Positions 5,826 through 7,329 of a stretch of 7,329 nt of DNA are shown piece by piece. The stretch comes from Sulfurospirillum sp. UBA6810. GTDB taxonomy: Bacteria > Campylobacterota > Campylobacteria > Campylobacterales > Sulfurospirillaceae. Numbering within the stretch: position 1 is the first letter of the stretch; every line of letters begins with the position of its first letter. The notes beneath the pieces were generated by a model, which was given only the letters and a program-made list of their open reading frames with translations, made no database searches and was not told the DNA's origin. Location: contig DKEY01000128.1 of NCBI GenBank assembly GCA_002469305.1, positions 1-7,329 of the forward strand. Reading direction: 5' to 3'. The position numbers and the translations under genes are program-made.

Positions 5826-6915
5826 CTTTTCTTACCTTCGTAACTGCTCCTGAGAGAGCATATTTTATACTTTCTACATTTATATTGGATACCGATGATA
5901 TAGGTAAAACAAAAAATGGTTTAGAGGTATCATACTCATAAACATCTTGGCAAAATGCTTTTATATCTTCATTGAAAGCGTAAGTTTTTCCTAAATCATT
6001 TGCTTGTATATCTATCAGATTTAAAAACTCTTGTGTCTTTTCTTCTAACTCTTCTGGACTTAATGCATCACATCTTGTAAGCGCTATAGCATAATCTCTT
6101 GTCGCGAGTTCGCTTGAAAAGTTTTTAAGCTCTAACTGTAAAGTTCTGTACTGTTCTTCTAGTGTTCTATAGTTTGCTAAGTCAATCATAAAAAGTAAAA
6201 ATTTTGTTCGCTCAATATGCTTTAAAAATTCAAGTCCTAAACCTTTACCCTCACTAGCACCACCTATGATACCAGGGATATCCGCCATCACATATGATTC
6301 ATAATCATCAGTTGCAACAACACCTAGCTTTGGAGTAAGCGTTGTGAACTCATAATTTGCAATCTCTGGTTCTGCATTTGAAAGTACAGATATAAGAGTC
6401 GATTTTCCAACATTTGGAAAACCAACAAGTCCAACATCTGCAATCAGTTTTAATTCCAAACGTACTTCTTTGCTCTCGCCTGCAAGTCCTGGTTGTGCAT
6501 ATGATGGTCTTTGATTTGTTGGGCCTCTAAAGTGAACATTTCCAAGTCCACCTTTTCCACCTTGTAAAAATACTTTTTTTTCTCCATCTTCAACCAAATC
6601 TAAAAGCACTTCATTTGTTTCATTATCTATGATTTGAGTTCCAGGGGGAACGATAACTTCTAGTGATTCACCTGATTTTCCATAGCATTTTCTACCACCA
6701 CCTGGCTGTCCATTTTTTGCTTTTAAGTGTTGTGCCCCACGAAAATGAGAAAGTGTATGTGTGTTTTTATCTACTTTAAAAACAACATCGCCACCACGAC
6801 CACCATCTCCTCCATCAGGACCACCTTGGATAACATGCTTTTCTCTTCTAAATGATACAGCTCCTGCACCACCACGGCCAGAACTCAAAATTAGTGTTAC
6901 ATTATCTACAAACAT
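5809..6915 (-). CDS. obgE: Obg-family GTPase ObgE/CgtA
   Basis: This GTPase acts in 50S ribosome maturation and stress responses. I set the start at ATG 6915..6913 (MFVDNVTLIL), which has AAGGAG with 8 nt spacing. An in-frame TTG eight codons upstream lies in the leader hairpin, and that extension would read through the ribosome binding site. The 368-residue product has the glycine-rich Obg fold at about 1-158 (SGRGGAGAVSFRREK, GGPDGGDGGRGG, GGKGGLGN); the G domain with P-loop GFPNVGKST (165-173), switch TTLTP (191-195) and DIPG (212-215); and a C-terminal extension. The G4 motif reads TRCD (280-283) instead of NKxD, and the G5 region is about SSVSN (340-344). It overlaps proB by 17 bp and appears to begin the transcription unit after the rpmA terminator. 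Confidence 0.95.
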   Translation of the reverse strand: MFVDNVTLILSSGRGGAGAVSFRREKHVIQGGPDGGDGGRGGDVVFKVDKNTHTLSHFRGAQHLKAKNGQPGGGRKCYGKSGESLEVIVPPGTQIIDNETNEVLLDLVEDGEKKVFLQGGKGGLGNVHFRGPTNQRPSYAQPGLAGESKEVRLELKLIADVGLVGFPNVGKSTLISVLSNAEPEIANYEFTTLTPKLGVVATDDYESYVMADIPGIIGGASEGKGLGLEFLKHIERTKFLLFMIDLANYRTLEEQYRTLQLELKNFSSELATRDYAIALTRCDALSPEELEEKTQEFLNLIDIQANDLGKTYAFNEDIKAFCQDVYEYDTSKPFFVLPISSVSNINVESIKYALSGAVTKVRKDESSC

Positions 6916-6927
6916 TTTTCTTTCTCC

Positions 6928-6963
6928 TTTTTTGAGCAAAGCTCAAAAAAAATTCCTCTCACT
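6928..6963. repeat. Dispersed palindromic repeat, copy 3, in the obgE leader
   Basis: TTTTTTGAGC (6928-6937) and GCTCAAAAAA (6941-6950) form a perfect 10-bp stem with the 3-nt loop AAA. The stretch 6931-6963 matches 66-98 in the atpH-atpA spacer at 29 of 33 positions without gaps, including the flank ending CTCACT, so the two are related by descent or duplication. In the obgE mRNA the 3' arm of the stem runs into the AAGGAG ribosome binding site; its first two bases are inside the stem. Confidence 0.75.
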
Positions 6964-7027
6964 CTTGTACTTGTCACCCTCTGTAAGAAAGCTTATGCTT
7001 GTACAGACAATAAACAACTTCAATGAT

Positions 7028-7058
7028 AATTTTAGGAATATATTTTTAAAATTTTTAG
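7028..7058 (-). promoter_or_regulatory. Candidate promoter for the obgE gene cluster
   Basis: After the dyad the minus strand is an AT-rich stretch with two -10-like hexamers, TATATT (7042..7037) and TAAAAT (7034..7029). They are preceded by the periodic A/T runs that often replace a -35 box in Campylobacterota sigma-70 promoters. Neither hexamer has an extended TGn, so the choice between them is uncertain. A promoter somewhere in 6916-7111 is expected because a terminator lies upstream. Confidence 0.3.
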
Positions 7059-7059
7059 C

Positions 7060-7095
7060 GTATCTATAAACCCTACATGTAGAAGTTATAGATAC
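7060..7095. promoter_or_regulatory. 36-bp dyad upstream of obgE (possible operator or hairpin)
   Basis: Perfect 10-bp arms GTATCTATAA (7060-7069) and TTATAGATAC (7086-7095) flank a 16-bp centre that itself holds the perfect palindrome CTACATGTAG (7073-7082). Both share the same axis; only the two 3-bp segments between them (ACC/AAG) fail to pair. It lies between the rpmA terminator and the obgE leader. A dimeric repressor site or an RNA stem are both possible. I do not recognise a known regulator consensus. Confidence 0.5.
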
Positions 7096-7111
7096 ACTGT
7101 TATAAAGAGGG

Positions 7112-7134
7112 AAAGGCGGAATTAATCCGCCTTT
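7112..7134 (-). terminator. Rho-independent terminator after rpmA
   Basis: AAAGGCGGA (7112-7120) and TCCGCCTTT (7126-7134) form a perfect 9-bp stem with a 5-nt loop, starting 4 bp after the rpmA stop. In the transcribed direction it is followed by CCCTCTTTATAAC. The U-tract is therefore the TTT of the stem plus a broken pyrimidine run, so termination may be partial. This is by far the most GC-rich hairpin in the window. Confidence 0.85.
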
Positions 7135-7137
7135 AAA

Positions 7138-7329
7138 TTATGCGGGAACTACAGAAACTTTTTTTCTATTTTTATCTTTACGACCAAATTGAACATAACC
7201 GTCAACTAGTGCATAGATTGTGTGGTCTGTTCCCATACCAACATTGTCACCAGGGTGAGTTTTTGTTCCACGCTGACGAATTATGATATTTCCAGCACGT
7301 ACTAATTCACCACCAAATTTTTTAACACC
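7138..7329 (-). CDS. rpmA: 50S ribosomal protein L27, 3' part (partial)
   Basis: Sixty-three residues up to the TAA stop (7140..7138) are present, starting GVKKFGGELVRAGNIIIRQR; about the first 22 residues of a typical 85-residue L27 lie beyond the right edge. Diagnostic segments are KFGGELVRAGNIIIRQRG, THPGDNVGMGTDHTIYAL and the basic C-terminal GRKDKNRKKVSVVPA. L27 sits near the peptidyl-transferase centre of the large subunit. In most bacteria rpmA follows rplU and is followed by obgE, which agrees with the order here. A strong terminator 4 bp after the stop separates it from obgE, although transcripts may read through. Confidence 0.97.
   Translation of the reverse strand, partial: GVKKFGGELVRAGNIIIRQRGTKTHPGDNVGMGTDHTIYALVDGYVQFGRKDKNRKKVSVVPA

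Noticed and set aside
6916..6939. N-terminal extension of ObgE from TTG at 6939
   Set aside because: It would translate the Shine-Dalgarno and hairpin; the family start MFVDNV with AAGGAG at 8 nt is clearly better.
6761..7069. Plus-strand open frame of about 100 codons opposite the obgE start
   Set aside because: It is antisense to the glycine-rich Obg domain, whose GGN codons read as proline/serine-rich nonsense on the other strand; no ribosome site and no recognisable domain.
1..7329. Mobile element, defence system or other accessory system
   Set aside because: All coding sequence is recognised housekeeping in the order known for Campylobacterota; no transposase, integrase, toxin-antitoxin pair, tRNA or att-like boundary was seen.

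Overview
The window is about 7.3 kb of AT-rich bacterial chromosome in which every recognisable gene lies on the minus strand, so transcription runs from high to low coordinates. The gene order rpmA, obgE, proB, fmt, birA, parA, parB, atpF', atpF, atpH, atpA, together with a PUA-less ProB, a short BirA without a repressor domain and a b'/b pair of ATP synthase stalk subunits, points to Campylobacterota (Epsilonproteobacteria). From memory, Campylobacter jejuni and, in part, Helicobacter pylori share this order. The protein style suggests a Sulfurimonas-like genus, but that is inference.

Layout in transcription order. (1) 7329-7138: 3' part of rpmA, closed by a strong rho-independent terminator (7112-7134). 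(2) 7111-6916: a noncoding leader with a 36-bp dyad (7060-7095), candidate promoter elements and a palindromic repeat whose hairpin abuts the obgE ribosome binding site. (3) 6915-1790: a tightly packed run obgE-proB-fmt-birA-parA-parB, with overlaps of 17, 20 and 4 nt and a 15-nt gap. It links ribosome maturation, proline synthesis, initiator-tRNA formylation, biotinylation and chromosome segregation. The only larger gap, between parA and parB, is filled exactly by a 26-codon open frame. (4) 1789-1652: a gap with an extended -10 promoter for the ATP synthase genes. (5) 1651-1: atpF', atpF, atpH and the first codons of atpA, encoding the peripheral stalk and the start of the F1 head. A 147-bp spacer between atpH and atpA holds two exact 37-bp palindromic repeats, 78 bp apart.

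Several starts were revised: obgE to ATG at 6915, fmt to TTG at 5048, and atpA to GTG at 23; birA uses TTG at 4147. Each is supported by a well-spaced Shine-Dalgarno sequence.

This is mostly a conserved housekeeping region and I see no new multi-gene system. The most interesting signals are noncoding: a dispersed palindromic repeat family with three copies here, two of them inside the atp operon and one touching the obgE ribosome binding site; the 36-bp dyad upstream of obgE; and the possible parA-parB small ORF. The G4 motif of ObgE also departs from the family pattern.
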